Source: Sphingomonas sp. CFBP 13720
GTDB taxonomy: Bacteria; Pseudomonadota; Alphaproteobacteria; Sphingomonadales; Sphingomonadaceae
Assembly (NCBI RefSeq): GCF_014842075.1
Contig: NZ_JACYVA010000004.1
Location: forward strand, 248,001-312,000
Direction of reading: 5' to 3'
Length of the DNA: 64,000 bases
The notes beneath the pieces are model-generated. The model was given only the letters and a program-made list of their open reading frames with translations. It had not been told where the DNA came from and did not search any database. Position 1 is the stretch's first letter. Each line of letters opens with the position of its first letter. A program made the translations under genes and the position numbers. This document shows, in pieces, positions 1-9,556 of the stretch.

Positions 1-971
<971 letters not shown>

Positions 972-2144
972 TCAGCGTGTCTGCCATTGGACGACCGCCC
1001 GCAGGCTCAGAATGACGACCCCGTCCGCGTCGCGCCGCCCCATCGGGCGGGCGACGTACTGGAAGTCCGGTTGCAGCGTCAGGAACGGCAACACCCGGTC
1101 GCTGTAGTTCAGTTCGAACAGGCCTTCCGACGGGGCGAATGCCGGTTCGCCTGCCGGATCCGGGCGGCGATACCGGTCGCTGAGACCGGCCATGACATAG
1201 CCGATCGACAGCGTGCTTTCGGGACGCGCCTTCACGAGGCCCCTTCCCGAAAGCCCCACCTGCACGCTGCTTTCGAACGGGGTGGTATCGCCGTCCGACA
1301 CGCCGGCCCGCAGGAACGCGCGCCAGTAGCCGGGCCGATCGGGGGTGCCGGTCAGGTCCTGCTCCGCCATCACATAGGCACCGTGCGACACCGCCCGGTC
1401 GGCTTCGGCGGACGTTCCCGACAGGGCGAACCCGGGCTGACGGCGCGAATAGGTCCATGCGCCGACCGATAGCGCGCTCGGCCCCTGATGCCCCGCTTCG
1501 GCGATGAACAGCAGCGGGCGTGGGCCACCGCGATCGACCGTTCCCTCCGGCACCCGTACGACGGCGAACTGTCCGTAATTGCCGCCAGCCGCATAGCGTA
1601 CCCGCACGGCCAGATCGGTGCGGGGAAAGATCGACGGCCCCGACGGACCGGTCGCCGCAATCTCCGATCCCACATAGAAGGCGGGACTGATGAATTGCGT
1701 GCCCGCCGGTTTCGGACGGAATTCGCTGTTCACATCATATTGTCCGGCCCGCACCGACAACCGGCCGTCGGCGAAGCTTTGCTGAAACCACGCCTGAAAC
1801 AGTTTCAGGTCCGGGCCGCCGACCTCGATATCGTTGATGGGCAGGAACGTGCCGGCAGTGGCTTTCGGATTGCCCCCGAACGTATTGAACGCATGGACGA
1901 ATGCCGTGGCGCCGTGCCAGCCAAGGACCTTTTCGAAATCGGCTGCGACGGTAAGCTCCGCCCTGTCGACATAAGCGACGTCGCTTCCGCGTTCCCCCGC
2001 ATCGACGCCGACCAGGTCGCTCTTGTAGGTAACGCCGATCTGGAAAGCCGGTGTGCGGACCTCGTCCGATTGCGCGGAGGCGGCGGTCGGCACAAGGGCC
2101 GCGACGGTGCCGGCCATCAGTGCAAGCGCATTTTGCAGTTTCAT
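972..2144 (-). CDS. Outer-membrane porin, OprB-like (carbohydrate-selective porin family)
   Basis: Predicted beta-barrel porin of 390 residues. The start MKLQNALALMAGTVAAL is chosen because it opens a clear signal peptide ending at TAASAQ; the frame stays open upstream but that stretch is Arg-rich and unlikely. The mature part has the features of OprB-type barrels: early DLVGVDAGERGSDVAYVDR, an aromatic block LGWHGATAFVHAFNTFGGNP, QAWFQQSF, and RAGQYDVNSEF, with alternating polar and apolar strands to a C-terminal strand. The family takes up sugars in Pseudomonas, but in sphingomonads the substrate is usually unknown. It stands alone between katG and the chemotaxis operon; 293 bases separate it from cheW. 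Confidence 0.8.
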   Translation of the reverse strand: MKLQNALALMAGTVAALVPTAASAQSDEVRTPAFQIGVTYKSDLVGVDAGERGSDVAYVDRAELTVAADFEKVLGWHGATAFVHAFNTFGGNPKATAGTFLPINDIEVGGPDLKLFQAWFQQSFADGRLSVRAGQYDVNSEFRPKPAGTQFISPAFYVGSEIAATGPSGPSIFPRTDLAVRVRYAAGGNYGQFAVVRVPEGTVDRGGPRPLLFIAEAGHQGPSALSVGAWTYSRRQPGFALSGTSAEADRAVSHGAYVMAEQDLTGTPDRPGYWRAFLRAGVSDGDTTPFESSVQVGLSGRGLVKARPESTLSIGYVMAGLSDRYRRPDPAGEPAFAPSEGLFELNYSDRVLPFLTLQPDFQYVARPMGRRDADGVVILSLRAVVQWQTR

Positions 2145-2390
2145 GGGAACGTTCCTTGTTTGCAGAGGTCGAGCGACGACCGGCAGGCGCGCGTCTCCCC
2201 GCGCCGACCCGGCTGTCTCGATGCTGGCGGTGGGAGTTTCGCGGCGTGGCCGCATTCGGCGTCGTCGCAATCGGCTTCGCCGGGTGTCAGTCCGAAATAC
2301 GGTCGCGCACCGCAACGGTTACGGGTTTCGTGCGGCCATCATGGTGGAGACGCCCACCCGTATCGCGAAGGAGGGGCAGCTTGACGGGAG

Positions 2391-2426
2391 GCCCGGCGGG
2401 GCGCGGAGGACGTGCTCCCGCCGGGC
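2391..2426 (-). terminator. Hairpin downstream of cheW
   Basis: A perfect 10-bp inverted repeat (GCCCGGCGGG at 2391-2400 and CCCGCCGGGC at 2417-2426, 16-base loop) lies 12 bases past the cheW stop. No T-run follows, so it could be a terminator stem or a 3'-end stabiliser for the MCP-cheW transcript. Confidence 0.5.
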
Positions 2427-2437
2427 GTCGTCGTCGA

Positions 2438-2923
2438 TCAGGCGGCTGCCGCGAAAGCGGAGAAGTCGATCGCCCCGTCTTCGGCTTCGAAGATGCGGGC
2501 GGGGGCGAGCAGGACGACGAAGCCGCCGCCGCTGCGCACGATCCCGTCGATGTAATCCGATCGCCAGCGCACCCCGATGTCGGGCGTCGTTTCGATCGCG
2601 TCCGCCTTGAAGGTCGCGACATCCAGCACGCGGTCGACAATCACGCCCAGCGTCAGCAGGCGCTCGTCGCACTGGACGCTCACCACCAGAATGCGGGTCA
2701 TGGGATCGATGGTCGCGGCGGGCAGGCCGAGCCGGACGCGCAGGTCGATCATCGGAATGGCATCGCCACGCACGTCGATCAGACCGGCGAGCCAGCGCGG
2801 CCCCTGCGGCATCTGGAAAGCGTCGCGATAGTCGAGGATTTCCCGGACCGAGCCTACCGGGAGGGCGAAGATTTCGCCCCCCAGGTTGAACACGACCGCT
2901 TCGATATCGGCGGCCGGGGTCAT
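2438..2923 (-). CDS. cheW: Chemotaxis coupling protein CheW
   Basis: 161 residues, the usual CheW size. CheW bridges receptors and the kinase CheA in membrane signalling arrays. The beta-barrel landmarks are visible: [20 protein letters not shown], then [33 protein letters not shown] and [13 protein letters not shown]. Its ATG at 2923-2921 overlaps the stop of the upstream receptor gene (ATGA), so the two are translationally coupled. No cheA, cheR or cheB is in the window, so this pair probably feeds a signalling system encoded elsewhere. Confidence 0.93.
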   Translation of the reverse strand: MTPAADIEAVVFNLGGEIFALPVGSVREILDYRDAFQMPQGPRWLAGLIDVRGDAIPMIDLRVRLGLPAATIDPMTRILVVSVQCDERLLTLGVIVDRVLDVATFKADAIETTPDIGVRWRSDYIDGIVRSGGGFVVLLAPARIFEAEDGAIDFSAFAAAA

Positions 2924-4740
2924 GCCGCGCGCCCGAATTCGGCGTCCTCGGCGTCCGGCCCGCCCTGCATCAGGTCCATGGCGAAGCCGCGCGCCCGCGA
3001 CTGCTGCTCGGCGACCGATCCGGCCTTCGCCTTCGGCTTGACCGCCTTGGCCACCGCCTTCTTCATCGGTGCCGGCTTGCGCGCGACCGGTGCGGCCGGA
3101 CGTGCGGCGGGTTTGGCACGGGTGTCGCTCGCCTCGATCTGGAAGAAGGCGATGCCCCCCTGCAGTTCCTCCGCCTGCCCCGCCAGTTCCTCGGACGTCG
3201 AGGAAATCTGTTCGGAGGCCGATGCGTTCTGCTGCGTCACCTTGTCGAGCTGCTGGATCGCCTCATTGATCTGGCTCGACCCGATGTCCTGCTCGCGGCA
3301 CGCGGCGCTGATTTCGCTGACCAGTTCCGCCGTGCGGCGAATGTCGGGCACCAGCTTGGACAGCATCTCGCCTGCCTCGGTCGCGGCCGTCACGGTGTCG
3401 GACGACACCGCGCTGATTTCGGCGGCTGCCGTCTGGCTGCGTTCGGCCAGCTTGCGCACTTCGGATGCGACCACCGCAAAGCCCTTGCCATGCTCGCCGG
3501 CCCGCGCCGCCTCGACCGCCGCGTTCAGCGCGAGCAGATCGGTCTGGCGTGCGATTTCCTGCACGATGCCGATCTTCTGCGCGATCGTGCGCATCGCACC
3601 CACCGCACGGTCGACCGCGATGCCGCTGGCTTCGGCGTCCTTCGACGACTGGCGTGCGATCTTTTCGGTCTGCGCCGCGTTGTCGGCATTCTGTTTGATG
3701 TTGGCGGTCATCTGTTCCATCGACGCCGATGCTTCCTCGGCAGCCGCCGCCTGTTCGGTCGCGCCCTGCGACATCTGATCGGCGGTCGACGACAGCTGCT
3801 GCGTGCCCGTCGCCACATTCTGTGCCGCCACGGTGCTGTCGCCGATCACGCCGCGCAGGCGGTTGATCATCGACACCAGTGCATGGCCCAGCTTGTCCCG
3901 GTCGGACATGGGCTGGTAATCGACCGTCAGGTCGCCCTGCGAGATCGTCTCGGCCAGCGCCGCCGACTTGCGCAGCGCCACGGTCAGCCGGTTGACGGTG
4001 TCGACCAGATCCTTGATCTCGTCGTTGCTGGTGACCGTGATCTCCCGATCCAGATCGCCCGTCGCCACCGTGTCGATCGCGTCGCCGACCCGGCGAAGAC
4101 CCGACGATACGATCCACGACACCCACACCGCACCGGCAATCGCGATCAGCAGCGCCGCGCCGGCGACGATCAGCAGGAGCGTACGCGCCTGGCCATACAT
4201 CCCGTCGGCGTCGCTGGCCGACTGCGCCATCTGGTCCTTGCTGCTCTTGATGAGTTCATCCAGCGAGCTCCTCGTCTCGACCGCCACCGAGCGCCCTTCG
4301 TTCAGCGTCAGATCAATCGCCTCGGCGACTTTGTTCTGCTCGCCCAACGCAACGATCCGCTCGTTCATTCCCTTGTTGGCGGTCCATTTTTCGCGGGCAT
4401 TGCTCCATATCCGTTTGCCCTCGGGCGTCGAGGTCAGCGCCGCACCCGCTTCGAGGCTTTCGTCGACCTGACCGCGCAGCTTCAGGGACTGCTCCTTGAG
4501 GCTGGCGATCTTGGCGGCGTCCCGCGTCAGCAGAATGTCCTTCTCGTTGCGGATGACGCTGCCGACGTCGGAGTCGACCGATCGCGCCAGATCGAGCAGT
4601 CGCGCAGACTGGTTGACGACGTTGGTGGTCGCGCCGTTAAGCTCGCCCATCCGGTTGATCCCCACGCCGACGACGGCAATCAACATCAGGATCAGGACCG
4701 CGAACGTCGCGCTCAGTTTCATTTTGATCGTGGCACGCAT
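2920..4740 (-). CDS. Methyl-accepting chemotaxis protein with four-helix sensor domain
   Basis: 606-residue transmembrane chemoreceptor. The start [15 protein letters not shown] has a strong AAGGAGG site in front. A first membrane helix (about residues 8-29) is followed by an extracytoplasmic helical sensor domain of the 4HB_MCP type, a second membrane helix ending near [15 protein letters not shown], a HAMP segment ([16 protein letters not shown]), a second HAMP-like segment, and the signalling domain with the conserved hairpin tip [20 protein letters not shown] and [14 protein letters not shown]. The C-terminus is a Lys/Ala/Pro-rich tail without a CheR-tethering pentapeptide. It is translated together with cheW. 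The ligand is unknown. Confidence 0.95.
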   Translation of the reverse strand: MRATIKMKLSATFAVLILMLIAVVGVGINRMGELNGATTNVVNQSARLLDLARSVDSDVGSVIRNEKDILLTRDAAKIASLKEQSLKLRGQVDESLEAGAALTSTPEGKRIWSNAREKWTANKGMNERIVALGEQNKVAEAIDLTLNEGRSVAVETRSSLDELIKSSKDQMAQSASDADGMYGQARTLLLIVAGAALLIAIAGAVWVSWIVSSGLRRVGDAIDTVATGDLDREITVTSNDEIKDLVDTVNRLTVALRKSAALAETISQGDLTVDYQPMSDRDKLGHALVSMINRLRGVIGDSTVAAQNVATGTQQLSSTADQMSQGATEQAAAAEEASASMEQMTANIKQNADNAAQTEKIARQSSKDAEASGIAVDRAVGAMRTIAQKIGIVQEIARQTDLLALNAAVEAARAGEHGKGFAVVASEVRKLAERSQTAAAEISAVSSDTVTAATEAGEMLSKLVPDIRRTAELVSEISAACREQDIGSSQINEAIQQLDKVTQQNASASEQISSTSEELAGQAEELQGGIAFFQIEASDTRAKPAARPAAPVARKPAPMKKAVAKAVKPKAKAGSVAEQQSRARGFAMDLMQGGPDAEDAEFGRAA

Positions 4741-4766
4741 CGTAAAAGCCTCCTTCGGCTTCGGAA

Positions 4767-5330
4767 TCAATGAGCGGTGGGGACGTCGGCACGTGCTGCC
4801 GGCGTTTGAAAACGGGTGTACAGGTCGCGCCGTACGACCACGCGGCTGTCCGGCCGGACAGGTTCGCGCAGGCGGCGCTGTCCGATCGGCAGCGGCGTAT
4901 TGCCGCCCGACATGTCGAACGTTGCGACCGCCTCGATACTGTCGACGGGCAGGCAGATCCGCGTCGCCGCGGTATGGATCGTCAGTCCGACGCCGCTGTT
5001 GCGCCTGTGCTGCGTGGCCCGTAGATCGACCGGCCGATGATCCGACTGCGCGAATGGGCAGCATCGTCGACGAGCGGGCCGGCACCGGGCACTGCGATGC
5101 GTGAGATCACGTCCACGACTTCGCGGACGAGCGCCGCGTCGGGCGCGAAGACCCGTTCGCCCATGCCGGAGGGCACGACTCTCCGCGCGGTGTCGGGGTT
5201 CGTCGCCAGCGACAGTGTATCGCACCGGGCATGACGACCGGCGTTCCGATATCGAGATTGATGCGCAAGCATCGGCTCGACACCGACAGTCCAGCCGCAT
5301 AATCGGGCTGCACAAACATATTTCGCGAAG
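4767..5330 (-). pseudogene. Possible frameshifted ORF upstream of the chemoreceptor
   Basis: Two adjacent minus-strand frames carry wobble positions as G/C-rich as real genes here. One (about 5240-5045) reads TARRVVPSGMGERVFAPDAA and [19 protein letters not shown]; the other (about 5030-4767) reads [18 protein letters not shown] and ends in a TGA at 4767. They join only if a frameshift is allowed near 5000-5050, and the N-terminal part may need another shift near 5240. I do not recognise the product. It could be a decayed gene of the MCP-cheW operon, two tiny genes, or a chance effect of composition. The last codons lie 27 bases before the MCP start. Confidence 0.35.
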
Positions 5331-5442
5331 GGGGGGACGAGGGTCCGCGCTCCACGAGGAACAATCTAGCCATTGGTCGCGTCTCGTATCTTGAGCCGAA
5401 GCACTGTCGATCCAGCGCTTCCCGACAATCACTGCCCAAAGC

Positions 5443-5459
5443 GTAACTATGAACGTTAC
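5443..5459. promoter_or_regulatory. Inverted repeat in front of the Rrf2 gene
   Basis: GTAAC at 5443-5447 and GTTAC at 5455-5459 form an inverted repeat with a 7-base spacer, ending 20 bases before the TTG start of the Rrf2 regulator. Rrf2 proteins bind short dyads and many regulate themselves, so this is a candidate operator. The arms are only 5 bp, so chance is possible. Confidence 0.35.
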
Positions 5460-5479
5460 ACTAATCAGGGAGAGTTTTT

Positions 5480-5935
5480 TTGCCGACGAGTACGCGTTTC
5501 GTTGTTTCGGTTCACATGCTGGCGCTGATGGCTCGCCACGGTAATCGACCGCTGCCATCGGAAGTGATCGCAGCGGATGTCGGTACTAATCCCGCGGTCA
5601 TCCGTGCGTTGCTGTCACGGTTGTCGACCGCGGACCTTACGACATCGCAGCGGGGGAAGGGTGGGGGCGCACTGTTGGCGCGCGCGCCCGGAGACATACG
5701 GCTTCTCGATATCTATGCTGCCGTAGAAGAGCGGGAGATTTTCACCGTTCACAACTCGGCGGTCAGTAATCGTCAGGGGGTTGGCGGTTACGTGCTCGCC
5801 TCGCTGGTCGACCCGCTTCGCCTCGCCCGAGAAGCGATGGAACGGGAGCTTGCGCAGGTCACCGTTCAGGACATGGTCGACAGTATCGCGCTGTTGATCG
5901 ACCGAAAGGATCATGCAGGGGGCCGTTCCGGCTGA
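5480..5935 (+). CDS. Rrf2-family transcriptional regulator
   Basis: 151-residue winged-helix regulator. Helix-turn-helix region: RFVVSVHMLALMARHG, then LPSEVIAADVGTNPAVIRAL (recognition helix) and a wing RGKGGGALLAR, the typical Rrf2 order. It lacks the three clustered cysteines of iron-sulfur Rrf2 members such as IscR or NsrR, so it is unlikely to be a cluster sensor and is closer to the YwnA/HypR-like group. The start is a TTG preceded by AGGGAGAG. A divergent or self-regulatory role is likely. The adjacent minus-strand region holds only a degraded ORF, so its target is not obvious. Confidence 0.88.
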   Translation: MPTSTRFVVSVHMLALMARHGNRPLPSEVIAADVGTNPAVIRALLSRLSTADLTTSQRGKGGGALLARAPGDIRLLDIYAAVEEREIFTVHNSAVSNRQGVGGYVLASLVDPLRLAREAMERELAQVTVQDMVDSIALLIDRKDHAGGRSG

Positions 5936-6115
5936 AATCGTCGCGTTGCCGTTCCGCTTGTTCCCTTGCCCCTATCGAATGGCAGTTCGTCGGCCTTCCG
6001 GTGTTTGATCGCACGGTTCGATCTATGGCGAGTCCACTCACCCGGCTTAGATCGTCTGCACTAATCGACCGGTCTTTTTGCATCCATCCAACCGGTCCGA
6101 TGACGGACGGTTGAG

Positions 6116-6140
6116 TGAACTTTCCCGCATGGTGCAGGTT
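6116..6140 (+). promoter_or_regulatory. EcfG-like (general stress sigma) promoter candidate
   Basis: TGAAC at 6116-6120, 16 bases, then GGTT at 6137-6140. The alphaproteobacterial stress sigma factor EcfG uses GGAAC-N16/17-CGTT, so this has one mismatch in each box. It would give a leader of roughly 85 bases before the stress-protein gene at 6234. Suggestive only. Confidence 0.3.
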
Positions 6141-6233
6141 CTTACCGCACCCTTTCAGAAGCCGAACGGTTAATGTCATTCGGCACTAACCCGCTGTTTC
6201 TGAAATATCTTTGTGAGTTCAGGAGAGACGAAA

Positions 6234-7121
6234 ATGAGTGATCGTGACAGAACCGGTTTTGGCCATGACACTTCTGGCCGTGGTCCTCTGGACAAGGCGA
6301 CGGATGCGCTCGTCGGTCATGACGATCCAAATCGCGGTCCGCTCGACCGTGCCGCAAATGCTTTGCGCGGGCACGACGATCCGAACCGCGGGCCACTCGA
6401 CCGTGCGGCCAATGCTTTGAGCGGCCGTGACGACCCCAATCGGGGTCCCGTCGACCGCGCTGCCAACGCCTTCGGCGGACATGACGATCCGAATCGTGGC
6501 CCTCTCGACCGTGCTGCGAATGCCGTAACGGGCGGTTCCGGCGGCATCGGTGCAGCGCTGGGTGCGGACACTTCGACAACCGATCATACCATGGGCGAGT
6601 CACGCACCGTTTCGGCCATGTTCGACAGCAACGGGGAAGCCGAGCGTGCCGTATCCGAACTGCGCCAGATGGGCGTCAGTGACAGCGCGCTTTCCATCAT
6701 CGCACAAAGCAAGCGCACGATGACCACGCGCGGCGGCGATGGTGAAATCACCGATGAAGAGCATAGCAGCGTGCTGCGAGGCATTCTGGGTGGCGGCGCG
6801 GCAGGCGCAGGCCTTGGTGTGCTGGCACTAGCCATTCCCGGCGTCGGCCCTCTGGCCGCACTCGGTGCAATTGCAGCGTCGGCCGTACCGGAGGCGATGG
6901 CAATCGGTGCCCTTGCCGGCGCTGCAGCAGGTACGTTCAACGAAACGTTGAAGAACCACGGCGTCAGCGACGAGGACGCGTCCTACTATGGCGACCGACT
7001 GAAAACGGGCGGCGTATTGGTTACTGCCCATGTATCCGGCCCCGAGGGCGAGCGTGTTCGCAACGTGCTGTACCGCAATGGTGGGCACAGTTCCTCACAA
7101 GCCCGTACGACGACACTCTGA
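6234..7121 (+). CDS. General stress protein (GSP17M/YflT-like domain) with five 18-residue tandem repeats
   Basis: 295 residues. The ATG at 6234 is chosen over an upstream in-frame GTG because AGGAGA sits 8 bases before it. Residues 10-99 are five consecutive 18-residue units; the consensus starts GHDDPNRGPLDRAANAL. Residues from about 120 form a GSP17M/YflT-like domain (SRTVSAMFDSNGEAERAV, LRQMGVSDSALSIIAQ), followed by a Gly/Ala-rich hydrophobic stretch (GGAAGAGLGVLALAIPGVG and on) that could enter the membrane, and an acidic/basic tail. Proteins with this C-terminal part occur in general-stress regulons of alphaproteobacteria. The repeat region is hydrophilic with near-constant DPNRGP and probably disordered or binding. 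Function unknown. Confidence 0.85.
   Translation: MSDRDRTGFGHDTSGRGPLDKATDALVGHDDPNRGPLDRAANALRGHDDPNRGPLDRAANALSGRDDPNRGPVDRAANAFGGHDDPNRGPLDRAANAVTGGSGGIGAALGADTSTTDHTMGESRTVSAMFDSNGEAERAVSELRQMGVSDSALSIIAQSKRTMTTRGGDGEITDEEHSSVLRGILGGGAAGAGLGVLALAIPGVGPLAALGAIAASAVPEAMAIGALAGAAAGTFNETLKNHGVSDEDASYYGDRLKTGGVLVTAHVSGPEGERVRNVLYRNGGHSSSQARTTTL
6261..6530 (+). repeat. Five tandem 54-bp coding repeats
   Basis: Five units of exactly 54 bp within the stress-protein gene, with no linkers. Units 2 to 5 share near-identical protein (DPNRGP then DRAANA); unit 1 is diverged (HDTSGRGPLDKATDAL). Because the unit is a multiple of three, copy number could change without loss of frame. Confidence 0.93.
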
Positions 7122-7127
7122 TATTGC

Positions 7128-7154
7128 GGCCGGGGGCTTCTAAGGTCCCCGGCC
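7128..7154. terminator. Hairpin after the repeat stress-protein gene
   Basis: GGCCGGGG at 7128-7135 pairs with CCCCGGCC at 7147-7154 across an 11-base loop, starting 6 bases past the TGA stop. There is no T-run, but position and strength suggest transcription termination. Confidence 0.6.
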
Positions 7155-7184
7155 GGACCCGTCGGAAGGTCGGGACTGTCGTGC

Positions 7185-7600
7185 ACCGGCCGATAATGCC
7201 GGGCAGCGAATGCGAATGCTCAAAAGAAGCAATCGTGGAAGGTAGCGATGGGCGACAACCCTTCAGGCAATTGAACACGAAGCCGATGCGGCGACGTATC
7301 GGATAGCGCTGTTTGTCGTATCGGACCGGTTCATAACGCGACCATCGACCCGGGATGCGGGGCTGGATGAATTTGGCCTGCGGAATATCCGTGAGCAGTC
7401 GGCGTCGTAGCCTTGATCGACGAATGGGCATTGCAATTTTTTCCAACCTGGCCACCGGTAATGAACAAGTTGAGCCACGGCCATTGGCATCAGCAATGGC
7501 ATCCAGGTTGGTCTTCGTTCGATTGCCTTTGACAAGCCGAGAACTGGCTTAGGCCTAGCCGATCAGGCCGCCGGAATTCGTCGAATCCGCCACATGCCGA
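7185..7600 (-). pseudogene. Decayed IS5-family transposase (IS427-like), several frameshifts
   Basis: Pieces of an IS5-type transposase follow in the right order but in changing minus-strand frames: TKTNLDAIADANG (near 7520-7482), LFITGGQV (near 7470), VDQGYDAD (near 7415), then IQPRIPGR, PVRYDKQRY and RRRIGFVFNCLKG (near 7370-7260), IATFHDC (near 7250-7225; canonical IATRYDRC) and a C-terminal AFAFAA. The stretch between the GGQV and GYDAD motifs is shorter than in intact copies, so an internal deletion is likely. No terminal inverted repeats or target duplication were found. The element cannot encode a working transposase and explains this otherwise empty gap. Confidence 0.75.
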
Positions 7601-7608
7601 TCTTGCAG

Positions 7609-9069
7609 CTAGATCCCGCGTGAACCAAGGCCACGCTCCCGACCCCATACGACCGCACCGCTGCGGCGACTGACCCCCAGCTTGGCGTATATTCTGGCCA
7701 CATGGTTACGGATGGTATTCCGCGACAGGTTCAAGCGCTCGGCGATGACCGTGTCGTCGAGATCGTCGCAGATCAGTCCAAGCACTTCACGCTCGCGAGG
7801 GCTTAGTTCGGCCGCAGGAGCCGCAGGGCTGGGTCGCCGCAACGTAGCAAGCTTGTCTAGGATCGAACGGCTCAGCCAACTCGCATCCTTCATGACCTCC
7901 TCGATAGCGCCTGCCAACTCGAGTTCGCTGCGCCTTCGTTCGGTGATGTCCTGACAAGCCCACAGGGCGCAGGGCTTCTGATCGATATCGATGGTTTCCG
8001 CCGCGACCAGACAGTCGATGGAATCCTTCTCGCGGGTCGACAGCCGGGCCTCGTGCTGGAGAAGGGATCCGTCTGCGCGCAGTTCCGCCTCGGCGGCCTC
8101 GCGCTGCGATGCATTCTCCCAAAGCGCGAGCTCCTCGGCCGTACGGCCTATCGCCGTCTCTTCGGTATGACCGGTCAACTGCCGGAAGGCGGCGTTCAAC
8201 CGCAGGATACGGCGATCGACGGCGCTGGTTACCATCATCGCGACCGGCGCCATCTCGAATACGGCCAGCAGATGTCGCTCGCTTGCCTCGAGCGCAGCCT
8301 CGGCCTCGCGGCGCGGCTGCAGGTCGGCGAAGGTCAGCAGCAGCGCATCCTCTTCTGTGACATCGATCGGCTGGCCAGCGAACAATACCGTCCGTCGCGA
8401 TCCGTCGGCGACAAGCAACTGCGCATCCGCCTGCGGAAGGACCTGGCCGTCTTCGATCCGGCGACGCACGCTTTCGGGTTGTTTAAGACCTTCGAGCAGG
8501 TCGAGGGCGAACAGGTTTTTTCCCTCAAGCTGGTCCCGCGCGAAACCGGTGAGCGCGAGAAAGCCGGGATTGGCTTGCGCAATGCGGAGATCGCGAAGGC
8601 GGATGACCAATGCCGGTGCCGGATTGGCCTCGAACATCGCCTTGAAGCGGGTCTCCGCATCGAACCGCGCCGACACGTCGCTCAACACCAGCGCCAGATA
8701 ATCCGGTTCCCCGCCGTCTACATCCATCGTCACGTCACGGACCTGATGGACCCAGCGGACCTCGTCGTCGCCTGACAGAGATACCCGCACGGTTTCGTCG
8801 GGAAAACGTTCGCCGGCAAGCAGTCGAAAAAGCGGATATTCGCGCTGCTTCAGCAGGCGTCCGTCGCCGGCCCGCAGGGTGAAGCGCTTCGCATAGTCTT
8901 CGACGGTAGATCCGAGATTCTCAAGATGACGAATGCCGTGCATCAGCAACGCCGCCTTGTTCGCACTCAGAATGGCCCCGGTCGGATCGACGATGATGAC
9001 GCCGTCCAGCAACTGCGCCATCAGCTGCTCGAGGTGGCGGAGTGTGGGAGGGACGGTGGGAGCAGGCAT
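7609..9069 (-). CDS. LuxR-type regulator with three PAS-like sensor domains
   Basis: 486 residues. Three PAS-like segments are seen: about 12-130 (LLDGVIIVDPTGAILSANKA), about 135-255 (MFEANPAPALVIRLRDLRIA, NPGFLALTGF) and about 260-390 (VFEMAPVAMMVTSAVDRRIL, ALWACQDITERR). The C-terminus is a LuxR/GerE helix-turn-helix (LSPREREVLGLICDDLDDT, AERLNLSRNTIRNHVARIYA). There is no receiver or kinase domain, so it is a one-component soluble sensor-regulator; the ligand or cofactor is unknown. No clear ribosome site precedes the ATG at 9069, and a stress-type promoter lies so close upstream that the mRNA could be nearly leaderless. A later start is possible. The stop is TAG. Confidence 0.85.
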   Translation of the reverse strand: MPAPTVPPTLRHLEQLMAQLLDGVIIVDPTGAILSANKAALLMHGIRHLENLGSTVEDYAKRFTLRAGDGRLLKQREYPLFRLLAGERFPDETVRVSLSGDDEVRWVHQVRDVTMDVDGGEPDYLALVLSDVSARFDAETRFKAMFEANPAPALVIRLRDLRIAQANPGFLALTGFARDQLEGKNLFALDLLEGLKQPESVRRRIEDGQVLPQADAQLLVADGSRRTVLFAGQPIDVTEEDALLLTFADLQPRREAEAALEASERHLLAVFEMAPVAMMVTSAVDRRILRLNAAFRQLTGHTEETAIGRTAEELALWENASQREAAEAELRADGSLLQHEARLSTREKDSIDCLVAAETIDIDQKPCALWACQDITERRRSELELAGAIEEVMKDASWLSRSILDKLATLRRPSPAAPAAELSPREREVLGLICDDLDDTVIAERLNLSRNTIRNHVARIYAKLGVSRRSGAVVWGRERGLGSRGI

Positions 9070-9077
9070 CGCCGTTC

Positions 9078-9102
9078 AACCACCATTCCCAAACTTCGTT
9101 CC
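9078..9102 (-). promoter_or_regulatory. EcfG-like promoter candidate for the PAS-LuxR gene
   Basis: On the minus strand GGAAC (9102-9098), 16 bases, GGTT (9081-9078): the -35 box matches the EcfG consensus fully and the -10 box in three of four bases. Transcription would begin within a few bases of the ATG at 9069. Confidence 0.4.
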
Positions 9103-9167
9103 TTACGCAGTACCCATACGACTAGTGCTGAGACACTATCGCAAGCTTCGACGCCGAGTAGCCCTTT

Positions 9168-9193
9168 TGAACCGCTGGGGACTGGCAGCCGTT
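9168..9193 (+). promoter_or_regulatory. EcfG-like promoter candidate for the GlsB-type gene
   Basis: TGAAC at 9168-9172, 17 bases, CGTT at 9190-9193. Only one base differs from GGAAC-N17-CGTT. The predicted start point near 9200 leaves a short leader that contains the AAGGAAA ribosome site at 9218-9224, a good geometry. Confidence 0.45.
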
Positions 9194-9227
9194 GAGCATG
9201 CGTAACGTAACAGCAGAAGGAAATTCC

Positions 9228-9497
9228 ATGGGTCTCATCATACTCCTCGTCGTGGGCGGAATTATCGGCTGGGTCGCCAGCTTGATCATGCGCACGGACG
9301 GTCAGCAAGGCGTCTTGCTCAACGTCATCGTCGGGATCGTCGGTGCACTGCTCGCCGGCCTTGTCGTCACCCCCCTGATCGGCGGCGCGCCCATTACGAG
9401 CGGCGCGATCAACCTTCAGTCGATCCTCGTGTCGCTGGTCGGCGCGGTCGTGCTACTGGCGATCATCAATCTCTTTCGCCGTGGCTCGGTCCGGTAA
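9228..9497 (+). CDS. GlsB/YeaQ/YmgE-family stress membrane protein
   Basis: 89 residues, small inner-membrane protein of the transglycosylase-associated (GlsB/YeaQ/YmgE) family. Typical signs: N-terminal MGLIILLVVGGIIGWVASLI helix followed by MRTDGQQG, a central VLLNVIVGIVGALLAGLVV helix and a C-terminal SLVGAVVLLAIINLFRR. Three membrane segments in total. The start is fixed by AAGGAAA 4 bases upstream; a longer frame from 9192 lacks a ribosome site. Family members are stress-induced in many bacteria but their biochemical role is unclear. It is followed by a strong hairpin. Confidence 0.92.
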   Translation: MGLIILLVVGGIIGWVASLIMRTDGQQGVLLNVIVGIVGALLAGLVVTPLIGGAPITSGAINLQSILVSLVGAVVLLAIINLFRRGSVR

Positions 9498-9509
9498 ACC
9501 GATCCGTGT

Positions 9510-9539
9510 CCGCCAGTCTTCCGAAAGGAAGACTGGCGG
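9510..9539. terminator. Perfect 13-bp hairpin with GAAA loop, between convergent genes
   Basis: CCGCCAGTCTTCC (9510-9522), GAAA, GGAAGACTGGCGG (9527-9539). It lies 13 bases after the GlsB-type gene and 17 bases after the stop of the opposing GGDEF-EAL gene, so it probably serves as a shared bidirectional terminator. Confidence 0.75.
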
Positions 9540-9556
9540 CAAGCGTTGAAACCGAA

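Noticed and set aside
2140-2160. SOS box in front of the porin (GAACGTTCCTTGTTTG)
   Set aside because: Does not satisfy GTTC-N7-GTTC; only one proper half-site.
2051-3778. 575-residue plus-strand ORF across the MCP-cheW genes
   Set aside because: It is the antisense shadow of two well-recognised minus-strand genes and shows no family signature.
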